Source: Bugulina stolonifera (lineage: Eukaryota; Bryozoa; Gymnolaemata; Cheilostomatida; Bugulidae). From it: a stretch of DNA of 64,000 bases. The first letter of the stretch is position 1, and the number at the start of each line of letters is the position of its first letter. A program made the translations under genes and the position numbers. The stretch spans positions 15,167,233 to 15,231,232 of the forward strand of contig OW285188.1 of assembly GCA_935421135.1 (NCBI GenBank), in the 5' to 3' direction. A model generated the notes under the pieces. The model was not told where the DNA came from and made no database searches. It saw only the letters and a list, made by a program, of their open reading frames with translations. Below are positions 1-14,641 of the stretch, piece after piece.

Positions 1-3000
1 ATGCATACTTGTTAGCCACTAATATATTGACTATAATATTACTTACCTACATATATTCTGTTCCCTCTCGTTGATAGGTATCACTCTCGAACACTCTCTT
101 CTTATTCCATTCCAAATCCTACAGCAAAACAATATCGTTACAATATACATACCATAAAATATTTCTGTTGCTCCTAGAGTTAGTAGCCACCGCAGGTTTG
201 GCAGAGCATAGCTAATATGACGATATCTCGACCTGTGTTCCTATTACATTGTTCCAGCCAAAGAGAACTAGTTTCCAATATTTTATCTCACTGTATTATA
301 GGCAAACCATGACAACTAGCCATAAAATGTTAAGCCATGATGTATTGCAAAACAAAACCTGTTTTAACCACTGGCGAATTTTAAGGTTAATTTACCAAAA
401 ATTAGAAAGACATTTGCATTAATTATTTAGTAAAAACTCTGCAACTACTAGTATCTTCAAAGCGTTGGAACCAATACAGAGGTTTGCAGGTAATTGTCTT
501 TACCTGCGCCGCCACAGTAATGAAATTATGCTGGACCAAACTATCAATTTGCATTAATTAAAACGATTACACCCTAATTCAAATTCACAAGATGTCGTTT
601 TGAAGTCATGGGAAATACTTGTAATACAGATATGACATGTGGACTAGAGAGTTTTCTTACGCTGAAGGATGGTATTTCTCAATGTGTTATATTATATACC
701 CACAAACTGTTGTCTTATAACATGGCCGTGTGAAAAATGTTGATGTTATTAATAAACTGAAATGGTAGAACACTTGGAATTTCATGGAATTCGACCTGTG
801 GCTTATAAACTGTAGAATACTGACACTATTTATACATTGTACAATAGATTAGGAGGAAGGCATTAGTCTGTTATTTACGGAGAACAATAGAATTTAGAGA
901 GTCCAAATATTTACAAATTAAAAATGCACATGCATCCTGCTAACTAAACTAGGGAAGTAGGAGCTTATCTTCTGACACAATGTGTAACATTCACTAATGG
1001 TGAATGAATAATATAATAAATGAATAATTAATGATAAAGTATAATATTCATCTGTTACCAAACAAGCTAAAAAATAATCTGACAACAAAATTACTTGTTG
1101 ATAAATATTGTGATTATTATGTGTTGTACAGTTGACAGGTGTAATCATAATAGCTTAACTACTGAGTGAGTGGGACTCGAAAGTCTTCAAACTTACCTTG
1201 AACTTATATTCCTGTAGTAATAGTAGTACTAGTATGAGGTGATTCCTAGATTGATACTAAGGCACCTTGTTTCAGCTTGAGCTCTGATTAACAGTATGAC
1301 TGAAAGGATATGAGTGTCAGCTTTAAATCACGAATATTATCAAGGTAAACCGTCTATAAATATTAACTTTGTCAGAATTGTAGTTTTATGCAAGATCAAA
1401 TATGACATGAGCTTGCAAATGATTATACATGAAGTGCAAGGATGTTTAAAGCTTAGCACATGCTAGACTCTCTTTATATAGTAAACAGTAATTGATCCAA
1501 TGTGGTGTTAAATTATTCACCCTTGGACAGGCTATCAACAAAACTTAGCCCAATCAGATAGGTAGGCGGGCCTTACTAACACTATTACCTATTAATAGAG
1601 GATGTGGTACTATTTATAATAATGGTAAGAGAGGATAACCACTGTTATACTTGTAGTAGGCCAATATATCAGACAGTATAATATAACGTGTATAATGCAC
1701 ATTTACATGCACACTTATGTGCACATCGTGCTATGTCATATTAAACAGAACTACGATTGCAGAATGATAACATACATGTACATGTATATAACTATTATCG
1801 ATTTGTTTTTATGCAGAATTTCTATAGATTTGCAGTATGCGCTCAGAGAGTACAGGTGATTCCGAAAGTGTAGATATTGTGTAATTTGTTGATTTACACA
1901 TTAGATATGCATAGGTCGTATAGATATATAAATAGAAGGCCAATTATTACATGCACATACGTGCACATGTACATGAACAAATTCTACAATTTTAACTGGA
2001 AAATATAAACCTTAAGACCATTAAAATAGGAAGAGCGAAATGGATTGTCTTTGTTAACTATAGATAATCATCATAGAGGTCAAATCTGTTCAATATTTGT
2101 GTTCGTTTCCTCCGACATGTAACGTGATATCCACGTCTTCCATGAGCTGTAAATAATGGGGAGATGGTACTATTTAGAGTAACCTTAAACACTTGGAGGA
2201 AATGAGTCTTGCTTTACTTCACAACATTTAAACTTGACATGTTCAGCTTTGTAGTATTTCACAATTTCCCCTCCTCGCAGCTGTATTCTTCATGTTGTTG
2301 CTTTTACAGAATAGAGCGTTACAGAGCCCTTGTAGATCTGTAAGAAAAAGGTGCAGGCTGATAGAGATGTATCTATAATCAATTGACTTAAGATAGAGAT
2401 GGATTTCACCCAACTCTGGTTAAGCCGAAGGTTGTCAGTGTATTAGCTCATATGAGCCATGCTGAGTAGTCAATTAGTGGGTGTGATTAAGAGCCGGATG
2501 TCCTTCCTATCGCTCATCCGAAGGCCACGTGTGTCTGCTTGGTGGAGACACTACACGGGACCTCCTGGATTATTATATGCCCTGATCCGAACAGGTGCAG
2601 CAAATGATACCAGAGATGACACAGCCAAGGCTTGGACTCACAACCTCTTGATTAATGAGCATATATGCCACGAACTGCACCATCCTGACATCCTTCAAGA
2701 TAGAGAGATGTTTCTCACAAAGTTCTAGACCTCGATTTGATTTGATGTCCCAAACATTTTTAAACGTTTGTAAATGTTCAAAGTAGCAGTTAAAACCTGG
2801 ATTTTGTGCGATTAGTTTTTTAGGTTTATTTTTCAATTTTTGAACAGTCGGATTATGAGACAAGATCTGAGCAACCGAAACCGAAAACCGAGACTCCATT
2901 TTATATATTATTTAGATGTTGTAGTTGGTACAGGTATAACCACTCTTTATGCGCCTCTTGGCAAGGATTATGTCCGAGGATAGGATACTGTACTGACCAC

Positions 3001-5660
3001 TGGACAGTTTGTGCAGTAAAGGACAAGATTAAGCCCATAAAGACTAAAATGGACATCGTAGAATATAATATTATAATTTTGATAATGATAAATTAAATAG
3101 CAGTATTACTATGTATCTTCAATCATCTATTCTGTCCAGGCACCAATAGCCAGTACTACATGGCTTATAGAGATTTACAGAGGTATAATTATGATAATAT
3201 CATCATCACAAAAATGGTAAGTGGAAGTATAACCTACGCACTATATACATATATATATGGAATTATGCACATGGATAAAATGCAGAACTTCATTTCTTAC
3301 ATGACATGATGCTGTGGCAATGAATTTTATTATATTTTCATAGATAACAAGGTGGAAACTGGAGAAATGGGATTAATAATACACAGAATACAGCTAGTTC
3401 ATAGTTCAAATATCACTTATTTATCTGTTAATTTTGCTTTTTACCCAAAAATGAAATAAAATGACACATAATGGATAACAACATCAAATCCTGACCTGAA
3501 CGCATAGTAGAACGCTACAACTACAATCTTCACACAGCAAATTCTACCTGCCAATTTTCATTAACAATACAGGAGAAACTCCCTGTTGATGAACATTGCT
3601 TGAAATTGTGTTAAATGCTTTCAGTTAAACCTTAGTGAATCTTTGAACATAAATATAAAAAAATCAATTAAAATTATTGATCAGAATTACAAAAATATTA
3701 AGTAAGCAGTGAGGTCACACTTAAATAGACTCTGGTGCTTGGTACAGTAATGGTGTATCATTATTATTGATAAAAACACAAAAAAATATACAGTGTACAT
3801 CACACCAGTTATGATACATAACTATTTCAGCCTTACCTTATCTACAGCTTGCTTTATAAGCCGGTGTGTTGCTATCTTATTATCCTACAATACTATGTAG
3901 TAGAGCACCTTACAAGCATCAACTCTATGTTGGCAATGATTCTCTGTTGTCCCATACTATATTTGTCACTTTCTGTCAGTGTTTAGACCCACATGTCAAT
4001 CAATAGAGTATGTTGCTGTTTTAGATGGACAGGAACAGTGCAACAGCTAACAGTACACTCTAACACTATGCTAAATACTTTCTACATTTTAGGTAAAGAA
4101 ATCAAACCCTACTGTCTCTTTTCATTATTCAGCAGAGAGTAGAGTTCGGTGATTCAAAGCATGTTAGTGAACCCGATCAGCAGTGAAACAGCAACAAGTA
4201 TTGGATCGCTAATCACTTCCAACAGAAGAGAGTTTAAGGCTTGGAGCTGTTTATTCATTTTCAAGCCCATCATCACAAAGACTTGACCACTGGTGCTTTG
4301 TAACTTACATGTTAGTTATACAAGATGGATTTTACAGTTACTAATAAGCAATAGTACAATGTACTTAGTTATAACATAATTATTACTGTATGTATTTATG
4401 TCAGGGAGGAATAAGTGCCCAGAGTTTATATTATAATTATAATCATGATTAATATAATCAAGAAGTACTCCTTGATACAATAATCCATTCGTTCATTTGT
4501 ATTAATAATATATCTCCTCACACATTGCATTCTAAAACATCTTCCATGAACTAAATTTCAGCCACAGAACAACAGGATACAAATACAATGTATATGCTGC
4601 AGAATTAGAGATTAACAAATTTGTTCAAAACGCCAAGGGCGCAATAATTATAGAAATTGTAAAAAGAGGAAGTTTTTTGTAGTGAGGTTTAGGGCTAGTA
4701 ATCAGCTGGGTATGGGGGGAGTATACTGCAGTTGGTAGGACCTACATGTACTCTCCATAGATCACACTATAGTAATACTCAATACTGAAGTAATGTACAC
4801 ACATCAGGTACGTGCAATTGATAGAACTTGTTCAGTATTAATGTTTCAACAACTCTAAAGGTGGTCATGTATGTCTGTAGTTGACTGTAGCCTATTCCAT
4901 GTGCTTTAGGTTGAATTTAGAATGTACATATAATTATGGTCCTGCTAAAATTACACCTTGATTTTGTTGTCTTCTATCTATACTGTATTATATATTTATA
5001 TAGCCCACTAAAAAGGAGATGGAGTTGGTGAAAATGGTTAGATACCAATATTATCTTATTCGTTAGTTTTCATTTTATTCCTTATCCAAACATACCAGAG
5101 ACATGGAATCCTGCTACAACGTTACCAAGTAGTGCTAACATGGCTTCTGGGTTGACTACTATGATAAAAATAGAAATGTATTAAAATCAAAATAATGTGC
5201 ACATTATATAAGAAAGCATTAATGTGTGGATAAGGTACTAATATAAATACTAATAAAATACAATGTTATAAACTTCATCTGAATTAAGAAGGGAACAGTT
5301 AGGACAGTATCTTCTCAAACATCAAATACTTGTACCCTACAATCTAAGTTTAACCGACATACAAAAGTAGGTTATAATATAATATGTACATCAGTCATTT
5401 GGAATATTATTGTCTAACTAGCAGCATTGTAGGGGCTTCAAGACAAATAATTGTTATCATGTGGTGAGAGAATAATTTCATTTCGATAAAGATTACATAA
5501 AGCTATGTGCAAGGTGAAGTTTTTTTAAAAAAAGAAATTTAAATCTATGTAATCACAGTGTGGTAGAATATAAATTAACATAAACTAACAAAACTTTTTG
5601 AAAATTTAGAAAATTGGACTTTTTCTTGGAGCCCTCAACTGCATGTAGGTAGGTGATCCA
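1..5660. other. Gene-poor stretch with scattered exon-like segments
   Basis: No complete gene could be assembled here. Short open segments with good splice signals exist on both strands. On the minus strand, 3884-3837 (16 codons, DNKIATHRLIKQAVDK) has a clean acceptor and a GTAAGG donor; 2146-2090 (LMEDVDITLHVGGNEHKY, then stop) follows a good acceptor; 5171-5087 encodes VNPEAMLALLGNVVAGFHVS before GTATGT; 521-495 could be a 27-bp exon. On the plus strand, about 3139-3218 (TNSQYYMAYRDLQRYNYDN and on) lies between an acceptor and GTAAGT. Their phases do not join into one model, so they may belong to an unrecognised gene running off the left edge or may be chance. The rest is AT-rich DNA rich in ACATGTACA-like palindromes. 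Confidence 0.3.
2440..2710 (-). repeat. tRNA-derived SINE copy (degenerate)
   Basis: This block shares a long colinear similarity with 53546-53760. Both contain GGACCTCCTG, then a stretch ending in GCCCTGAT-CGAACAGG, then a segment ending ATGAGCAT before CCTGACATC. On the minus strand the second half resembles a decayed tRNA head with a B-box-like GAGTCCAAGCC. The copy is more diverged than the one at 53.6 kb. It was called as a repeat because the two copies agree over about 180 bp; no coding frame is conserved between them. Confidence 0.6.
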
Positions 5661-5667
5661 TAATTTG

Positions 5668-8600
5668 TTACAGAACAATTGACGTCTTAGCTGCAGCATT
5701 AGCCTTACTTGGGAGGGCAAATCGTACTTCTGTACTGTTTGGTCTTCTTGGAGGAGTGGAGAACGTTCTAGATAATAGAAGAGAAGCTGACGTAGCATAC
5801 TAGATATCTACAGAGAGGTAATGCACACAGCAAGTGGACTGTATCCACATAGCAAGTGAACTGTATCGCATCATTTACTTCACAAATAAGGTTGTTGCAT
5901 TGATTTTTACAGCAGGTATGGTAGTTGAACATTGTTCAGTATTTAGAAGTTAAAAATGGAGTAGGATGAACCTTCCACAAGGTTGCCATAACCACTAATC
6001 CCTACCAAACAACATGATGTGGTAATTACATAACTCCTGTTGACATGTCATACACATCATGGTCACTCAAATGCTACCTACACACCTTACCTCCTAGGTT
6101 AACCTCTTCTAGTATTAGAACAGATAACACCAGTTTTGGTTAATCCCATAAAACTAATCGAACCGGGGAATAGCATAGCAATAGTGGGTTGCCATGACAA
6201 CAGATAGCAAGAGAGTGGGTTTATCCATATCTGAATTATGGGTAAACAGGAAATGATCACTTTGAATCAACTTACAGGTAATACCTGCTGCTCATAATCA
6301 CAGCCTCATAGTGCAGTGTGATAACTAATCCAGAAATGTATCCTGCACTAGTATATACGACTACCTTGCAATAGCTGCATTATAATTTCGACCAGAAAGA
6401 AAATCGAAAACTTATAAATCAAAATACAAATAAAAATAACACAATACAAATGGTAAATAATTAGTTTTTAACACTGCTATAATATCACACTGTATACCAT
6501 AAAGATGCACTACTGTACTTAACTACATATAAGTAGTATGACACACCTCAAACTCCTCGTATGAAGGTAAAGAGGACCCCACGTCTGAACCGGACTGACT
6601 TGATTGACTAACAATCTCATCCTTGACGGATGGTGGAGAGGTGTTCTCACGGTTCAGTTTCCTCTCAGACTTGGCTCTTGTCAAGTTTGTAGTACTCTGT
6701 GCGGTAGAAAGGTGTGCATATACAGAGGTACAGCTATGTTAGTTGGCGAGGACGTTGTATATCATAGCTATTCAACACTAGAGCTGGACAAGTGTGCATA
6801 CTATAAAACCACCGTGGAGCAGTTACAGACATCAGTGTAGTGACATCAACATTTTGATGATACTTCCGATTCGTGAGGTTTAATTGATAATCGATCATGT
6901 TTGGCACAAACATCGGCAAACTACACCACAACACTTCATTAATGAATCTACTAGCCTCTTACACAGCATATTTGTAAGCAAACACCACTATCTCCCAACC
7001 ATGACAAGCTGCATCACTTACCTTGGTGGTTTTCAGTTTGGGAGACGCTAGAGAGGCACAGCTCTTGGCTTTAGGCGTATCTTTTATCTACGAAAACCCA
7101 CCAGAGAACGTTAGAGATGAGCTGCTACTCAGGGCACAGCAAAGAGCAAATTAACTATAACAAATGTACATGATACATGCATATCACACGGCAGATAATT
7201 TGTGGAACTGTTACTAAAACCTCAATTTTGCCAACTAAATAAATGGTGAATGCCCAGCATGGAACAATGACTGGTTAATGTTAGACTGGAAATGGCTGAC
7301 GGGACAATGTGAAATGAGTGACAGAAAGTGTACAAGACACATACAGAATGTACTGTAAAATCTTCACATACTTACACCATAAATAAGCTGGCGGAATGCA
7401 AAAAATAATCAAAATGTAGTAACAACCTAGCAGGAGATGTGTGCCAAAAAGGTAGTTCACTATATGACCCAAAAATAAATACATGTACATGTGCCTTACA
7501 AAATGATATTTGAGCATTCACCCAGATATCTTTTTCTAATAGGTTAAATTACTGGTAAGAGGGTCATATCCTATAGGCTAGTGCTGCTGCTGCTGTGGAC
7601 CAAGTGCTATGTTATTCCTATATTAACCTCTAGCTGATGTAACCAGCTATGTGTGTATTTATGAGTGTATACATGTATGAACGGTAATGGGAAACCTCAT
7701 GCCAGCCTGAGTACCTTTCTAGCAGTAGACCGGGTAGACATGGGTGTACGGGGTGGTGCCATGCTAGACATGCATGCACTAGGAGTCCTGGATACAGGTG
7801 GTCTGCGAGTAGATTGTGGTGTCTTCGCATGTAGGTTGCTGGTAGTCTTAGCCTGTCTGAGAGGGGTCCTCGTAGGCTTGGAAGGGGTTACCGGAGAGGT
7901 GAACACAGAGTGGATCTTTGAGAGTGTGTGTAAATGTGTAGCAGATCTGGTCGTATCATTCAGCTAAATAAATAGTTAGCTGGTGTTTAGCTTCCCTTAG
8001 ACCTACCCATTACTGCCAGCCATACACAAGCAGTAGCACTAGGTGTAACATGCTTGAATACTATAGCAAAGCAGTTATGAGTTAGAGAACGTGTAACATT
8101 ACATGCATGTAGAGTAATTACTTTAGTTTAATGTATAAGAGTAGTGAAGACACGTCAGTCAGGTGTGGTAAGTTGGACATTTATAGACAGGATAACAAAT
8201 GACATTCTCCCATTAAATTGATTTTTTTTCCAGATTTTTAGCACTAGGCCTAATGTACACTGAATGAGTAATTGATTTAGTGGACATGAGTAGAACTAGG
8301 TGTTCTCACATAACATTAAACAAATATTCAGTATAATAACTATTAACTCGGCAAGCACACCTGTGTTTAAAAGATGGATAAAAATTTCATTTAAAATTCT
8401 ATCACCAAATAACATCTTAAAGTAGCAGTTGAGCCTTTCTTGTAATACTAGGAATGTACCAGTAAATTTTGGTGCAACAATCCAGGTTTAATTAATTTTG
8501 CTCTTGAAAGCAGAAAAATGAGAGAAGTCATTTGAGGGTAATACGCATGTAAAGCCACTGAGAGTGGGGCATGCAATCACCAAAGATAGAAATTAAGAAT

Positions 8601-11600
8601 GAAGGAACTAGACTCGTGTGAAGTAATGTAGTTGCCTATACATACCTTTCTCTGTTTAGGTGTCTGTGAAGGAGTGCCAGCAGGGCCAAATCTTCTCTTT
8701 GACGGTGTAGGTTTAGAACCAAATCTGATCTCGGTTTGCTTTTCCTTCTCCTTTTGCTCCAGCTGTATAACAGAGGTAGTAAAGTAAAGAACAGAGGTTA
8801 TGGAGACCAAACAGCTAGACATATCTGAATCCTTGCCATCCCACGCAGATGTTATGTGGATACACTGTTACATGTACCATATAGGGAAAGGCTGTACCAT
8901 GTCTATTATGTTACCAAACAGATTCCAAGCTTCCCATAAAGCTGGTAGAGAAATACCATTCATCCTGTATTAAACATGACAAGCAAAAGCATGAGCTTCC
9001 TCCAAGTTTTCTTATTGGTAATATACAGCCACTATAAAACATACAGAGTTTGTATGCATTATGTTTATGAAACGAAGTTAATCAGGCAAAAAATTCAAAT
9101 TGCTCATTACATGTTGGGAGAGAATAAATCTTTTAATACTATGTTTATGTAATAAATAATAAGCTAATGAGCTCTACTCACTAGTCAACAAACTGCACTA
9201 AACTGCGGAAGAAATAAGTATCTGTCAAACTTTCTATGCTGGGCTCCTCCCTAATTTACAAATGCGGTGAGTACAGACTGAGTGATGGTATTTTCTGCAT
9301 CAGTTATGATGTAACATTTAATTAAATCTTGGTTATGACTTTGCACTGACATTAAACAAGAGAACTACTCCAGTGAGTAGATTGATAGGCTGAAGGAGAT
9401 ACATTAACTTGCACCAAATGATTACTACAAGGAGACAGACCCCAAATTAACACGCAACAGCCCCAAACATTCCTCATAGACAATCAACAAACTTTTTGCA
9501 AACTTTGGTGATCCATAAACTCAGAAAAACAAAGTCTATTTGCAAAAAAATAAGAATTTGACCTAACAGTAGACATTAATTAGCATAAATATCCCATTAA
9601 TAAAGTGACCATTGGTGAGCCCTGCTCTAGTTCTCCCTTTCGCTGCACCCAGTAACTCAGTCCAACACCCACTGTATGTTAGTGTAACCTACTCGCTGTT
9701 GCTTCTGCAGTTCTTTAGACATCTTGTATTCCTCCCACTGAAGTCTACAGTACTCAAAGAACTGCACACCACCAATTAAGAATTGTCTCCCATTCTCCTT
9801 CTCCCACACCTCCACGTCATTCTTCAACTGCTCTTCCACCTGAAAGCATGAGGAAACATAAATTTAAACCACAATACTTGAAAACCACCATATTAAATAC
9901 AATAGCTATAGACAGGCAAGATATGCGTCTCCCATAACAGACACAGTTGACACTTTCTGAAGAGTAAATTCAAGGATTTGAATGCACTATATTGCGAAAT
10001 ACATATAATAGACTATAAACTATGATACTATAGTGTACTATTTACTGTACCTTGGGTAATTGATGCATCACTTTCTTTTTCTCCTTCTCTTCAGCTAACA
10101 GGTTCCCTCCTCGATTCTTGAATCTGTTTGGGTCATTCTCCTTTACATCGAATGCAACCATCTGGTTCCACAGCTCAGTCCTACAAGCACACAGATATCA
10201 TAGTAAAACATGAATGGTTTTTGATATCACTAGTTTATAACACTGAAGAATATTAGCACTGGTTAGAATATGCTAGCATGTAATAATAATATTAAGTCAT
10301 ACCTTTTCTCTATTTTCCGCAGCATCTGCTCATTCTCTCTGTAGAATTGTTTGACTGCCTCAAGAGCAGCTTCATGCTGGGCCAACAACTCTTCAGTGTA
10401 TTCATCTACAACATAAAGTAAGTATAGCCCGTGGTTTGGTGCATTCTACACCAGTACCTTGGGGGTGGAGGTCACTTCACCCCAAATAAATATCCAGAAC
10501 TTTACTTTCTATCTTTATTTACACCCATTACACCGATCACAAATTGCAGAGCAACAATGTGACTTCAATGAAAGATGCGGAGAATGGACTACACAATGTC
10601 AACAACTGAACATTATATTGACAAAATGGACTGGCAGACTGCTTTTGAAACAACTCATTTGCACTCGAAAATTCCATCAAATAAATTAAGTGGGCCCATT
10701 AACACTACAAATGGTTATTAACATGACAGATATGTGCAAACCTATACGTTATGCTTTCAAAATGGAATGCAGAAACATTTAGAAGCAGAACTAAGTGCAC
10801 TGGAAGTAGAGGTTAGCCATAATTAAGTAATTCTTATCGATATGTGAATGCAAAATCACCCCAATACCTGGAAGACATTAGTTTCAGTCATATCAGTACA
10901 AAACTAATTTACCATGTCAAAGTTGTGTTCCCATGCAACTAAGTTGAAGAGAAAGCAATTCCAAATAGTATTAACATATTGAATATGATCATGTTAGATG
11001 AACTGGCAAATGAAAATGTTGAATAGATAGAGTAGAATAGATTTGTGAGACTTGTTTATTATAACAAAATTAAAATGGTATTCATAAATTACGTTACTTA
11101 TAGGTTTGTGTATTTACTTGTTGTGTGAGAGCAATAACTAGAGTTTATATATGAAGGTGAGTAGCACCTACCACTGTGAAATGGTGAGAAGGAAGCGCGC
11201 TGGGTCTTACTATAGTGACATTTATCCCACCACTCCTGTAGCTCCTCCCTCACCCTTAGGGTAAACTCCTGGAGATGCTCATACTTAAGTATTTTACAAC
11301 GTTCCAACTCCTCTTTCAGCTGCAAAGGTAATATATATAAGATATTAAAGAATTTCAAAAACTGAGGACAAACAAATAGTTGGAGAAATGCTATGTTACT
11401 TAGTCAACATCTACCAATAGAAGAATAGAGCCAATATAGCGGAAGCCTTTGGCTACTGTTCTTGAGATAATTCCTGTAATACTGCTCATACATTTATACC
11501 ATGTGGATTTTGGCTGCATAAAAACAATATGTTTGGTTAAGCCAGGACATATGTACAGGCAATGCAAGCTACTACAACAGAAGAAATACAGTACAGTACA

Positions 11601-13978
11601 CACACATGTATTAGAGAAGTTCAGATATGGTAGTCCTGTAGATGAGGCTGCAACAGGTTCCTTCAGTGAATTAATAAAATAGGTGTAATGTATGACTGAG
11701 TACTCTACATTGCATACATACATGTACATGTAGGTAGAACCACAGGTTAATGATACTTACCAGATCTATGGATGCTGGCGTGTGATTGGTCACATGCCTC
11801 AGCACTTCGTTCCTCTCCTCTCTGATGATGTCTAGTCTGTTCCAGAGAGAGTCCAATTCCTCTCGCAAATTATCCATTTCTTTAACACGATCTTTCTGCT
11901 TTTCTTGAAGCTGATAAAGTAAACAGAGAGCCACATTGCAACACTGATAAAGCAGAAACTCAATTCCTTGAGGAGTTGTGTTACCTTTTTGGCATTAATC
12001 ACACAGTGGGACAACTCCATTAATTATGGTTAGCAGTATCCTAAATAGCAGACACCTTCTATCTACGAGATAGACGAACTATATGGAATACAGGTATATT
12101 ATATTGTACATGGCAATACAGTTTCTCCACCCACTAACCTGTTCTGTAAGAGAAGACAACCTTGTCATATTTATCTCTGATAGTATGAAGCATTCCAGAT
12201 CATCAATAACTACATCCTGTTCAAACTCTGTCGTAATCTCATGACCTATATCTTCTATGATACGGGTGATTATGTCTCGTTGTTCTAGAAGCTTCTCATA
12301 ACGCTTCATCTGTCAGAATTAATTAAACCAATACAGATTCAAGAATGTAATCCATCTAATGGATATCAAACATTAATGTAACCAAACATCTCTTATAACA
12401 CAACATGTTTACACGGAGAGAGAAATCTTCAATACCCCGTGTACGAGAAGTCATTATATCAAAGAGAAGAGAAATAAGCTACCCAGTACATACTTTTTCT
12501 GTAGCTAGTCCATCTGTATGTTTTCTGAGAGCACTTAGCTGGTCTTTGGTGGGTACAGCACCGCTTGGTATATACATAGGTGTTGTGTGCATGATGTCAC
12601 ACAGTGCCTGTTCTATACCCTTCAGCTCCTTCAGGTCACTCAGACGTGAATCCTTCTCGTTCTGCCAGCATGTGACCGACTGCTTCAGCTCTCTCTCCAC
12701 TTCATACAGCCGTGTTACAGTCGGCTAGGATAGAGTAGCCAACAGTAAAACCATTTCCTTGTTTACATGTATTTGAAAGATCAGATCTGACCAAACGTTT
12801 GAATTGTATGTATAATTTACAAAAACACTTACATACACCTAACACATAAATTGTGGGAATATACCTAGGAGAGTTTCACATGATAGAGGAAACGACAAAG
12901 GAGGCCAAGTGTGAGAGTTGCCTCACTTATCTATCTACTATCTTATATTATATACATGTACAATGTATGTACATTATACAGCATCTCAGATACTATTTTA
13001 CAGCCATTAATTTTTAAAGCTCGAAATTTCTTAATAATGGTTAATAAGATAAATGCTCTTCACTACTACTGAAATGTTTCACAGGATGCACAAGTACATG
13101 TAGAGTGATGGAGGGAAGCACAGGCTATGTTTAATATAATATCATCCAATTTATCACACTCACCTGTACAGGAGCTACATGTAGCTCATCACACAAGCGG
13201 GATAACTCCTCCTTGTATTGTTGTATGCTGGCCTTTAATGTGCTCCTCCTTGTCTCTTCCTCAGCCACCATTTCGTCTATTACATTTCTATTCACAGAAA
13301 TACAACATGTAATATAAATACTGTCCAACAACAATAAATGGAGAAAAATGATGTTTTATTATTGTCAACACCCCCTTGCTCTACAGCACTGATTGCCCAA
13401 CACAGTTGATTAATGCATAAAAGTCTATAGCATATAGGCACCACACATACAGGTAGTAAATGAATAGATATCTAAACTGGATGCTTATAACACCAAGACA
13501 ACTCTTGCTAAATCTTGACAAAAGCTGCTAAAGAAGGGTCAACTTTTTGGTATCTACCATTAACTACAACTGTTGTTAGTACTACTTACATGTATATTCT
13601 ACTTCAAACAAAGGAAACCATTTGATACAAACATCTATTTCCTTGAACAATTAGTCTCATTTGAATGATATACTCACTTGATGTACATGAACACCAGACT
13701 GACCCGACTGCTCTTATGTTCCTCGAGCAGTCCCATGTCATCCCATACGCTATTCAGCTTTTTAAGGGATTCCAGCAGATAGCCTTTTACCTCTAGCATA
13801 TGCTCCGCTGTTGTTTTTCTATATGATCAATTGATTAACATATTATTATGCTGTTTACATACTATATTTTTAACATCTACTTATCAAAACATAAATGTAA
13901 TATAACTCAATTTAAAAAAAAACAAAGATAATATTCTTCAATATACAAAAGCATTTAACTGGGGACTCACTCAGTCAT
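5668..13978 (-). CDS. PRC1: PRC1/Ase1-type microtubule bundler (15 exons)
   Basis: Protein regulator of cytokinesis 1 crosslinks antiparallel microtubules in the anaphase midzone. Exons in transcript order: 13978-13971, 13818-13678, 13287-13164, 12724-12494, 12309-12139, 11910-11761, 11319-11172, 10405-10303, 10180-10051, 9839-9693, 8762-8646, 7963-7715, 7087-7022, 6696-6547, 5799-5668. All phases match, giving 688 aa (human about 620). An N-terminal helical dimerisation region (LLESLKKLNSVWDDMGLLEE; CDELHVAP) leads through coiled-coil rod exons to the spectrin-like microtubule-binding region with the family hallmark DPNRFKNRGGNLLAEEK (about residues 370-390). A basic TP-rich tail follows (TPSKRRFGPAGTPSQTPKQRK minus one residue, i.e. 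several likely CDK sites). An in-frame stop lies upstream of the ATG. The first exon is only 8 bp. The last exon is the least certain part: it follows SYEEFE in phase but overlaps another open frame. Confidence 0.92.
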
Positions 13979-14280
13979 CTTTAGTTAGTCCTTAGGGTTG
14001 TTAACAGGAATACTTGGTAGTAAAATCTACAGATATCATCTGCAAATGCATAGAATATACACATGTAGGCTACATTACACACGACATTGATCAGTTACAA
14101 AGGTAACAAAACAAAGTGCAGCGAATCTTTTAAACCAATAACAAACATGTATTCACAGTTTAGCATGGTCGTCTATTTATTTATGTCCATTTATATTATG
14201 TCAAAATTCCGCACTACGAAATTGCTTTTCTGAGATGTTGCACTGAAACATTAACAAGAATAAAGTTGTTAGAAGTCAAA

Positions 14281-14641
14281 AACTTTGAATTCCCAGTCCA
14301 GTGCAAATACTTAAGGCACGGCTACATGGGAGGCCAACTGTTTTTGGCCCTTCAGAGCCTCGTGCCAGAGCAAATTGGCGCCATTTGTTCGGCTATGCAA
14401 AGACTGACATGCTGGTCTTTTCGGTCCACGGCGCCAGGGAGCGCTGTGGTGATTGGTCAATATTAGATACAGCGACTCCAGTTATATAATTTATTATAAA
14501 TCAGCTTTGATTATTGACTGGATACTAATCAAGGCCACTGGTGGACTGGTAGTACACATTGCCTACAGAGCCGTGCCGACGAACAACAACGTTGCTCTGC
14601 CGAAGCTCACGGCCTCTCATGTACATGTACCTGCGCCTTTA
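14281..14641. mobile_element. Possible MITE with imperfect terminal inverted repeats
   Basis: A GC-rich block begins near 14313 with AAGGCACGGCTACATGGGAG and ends near 14640 with a sequence close to its reverse complement (GGCCTCTCATGTA...GCGCCTTTA). The 11-bp sequence TTAGAAGTCAA occurs on both sides (about 14270 and 14639) and could be a target-site duplication, although it is not flush with the inverted repeats. There are no coding features. The alternative reading is a promoter-proximal GC island of PRC1. Confidence 0.35.

Noticed and set aside
5709..5807. Separate gene exon reading MLRQLLFYYLERSPLLQEDQ
   Set aside because: Good splice signals, but the same DNA continues PRC1 in phase with a tail of suitable composition and a stop; kept only as an alternative.
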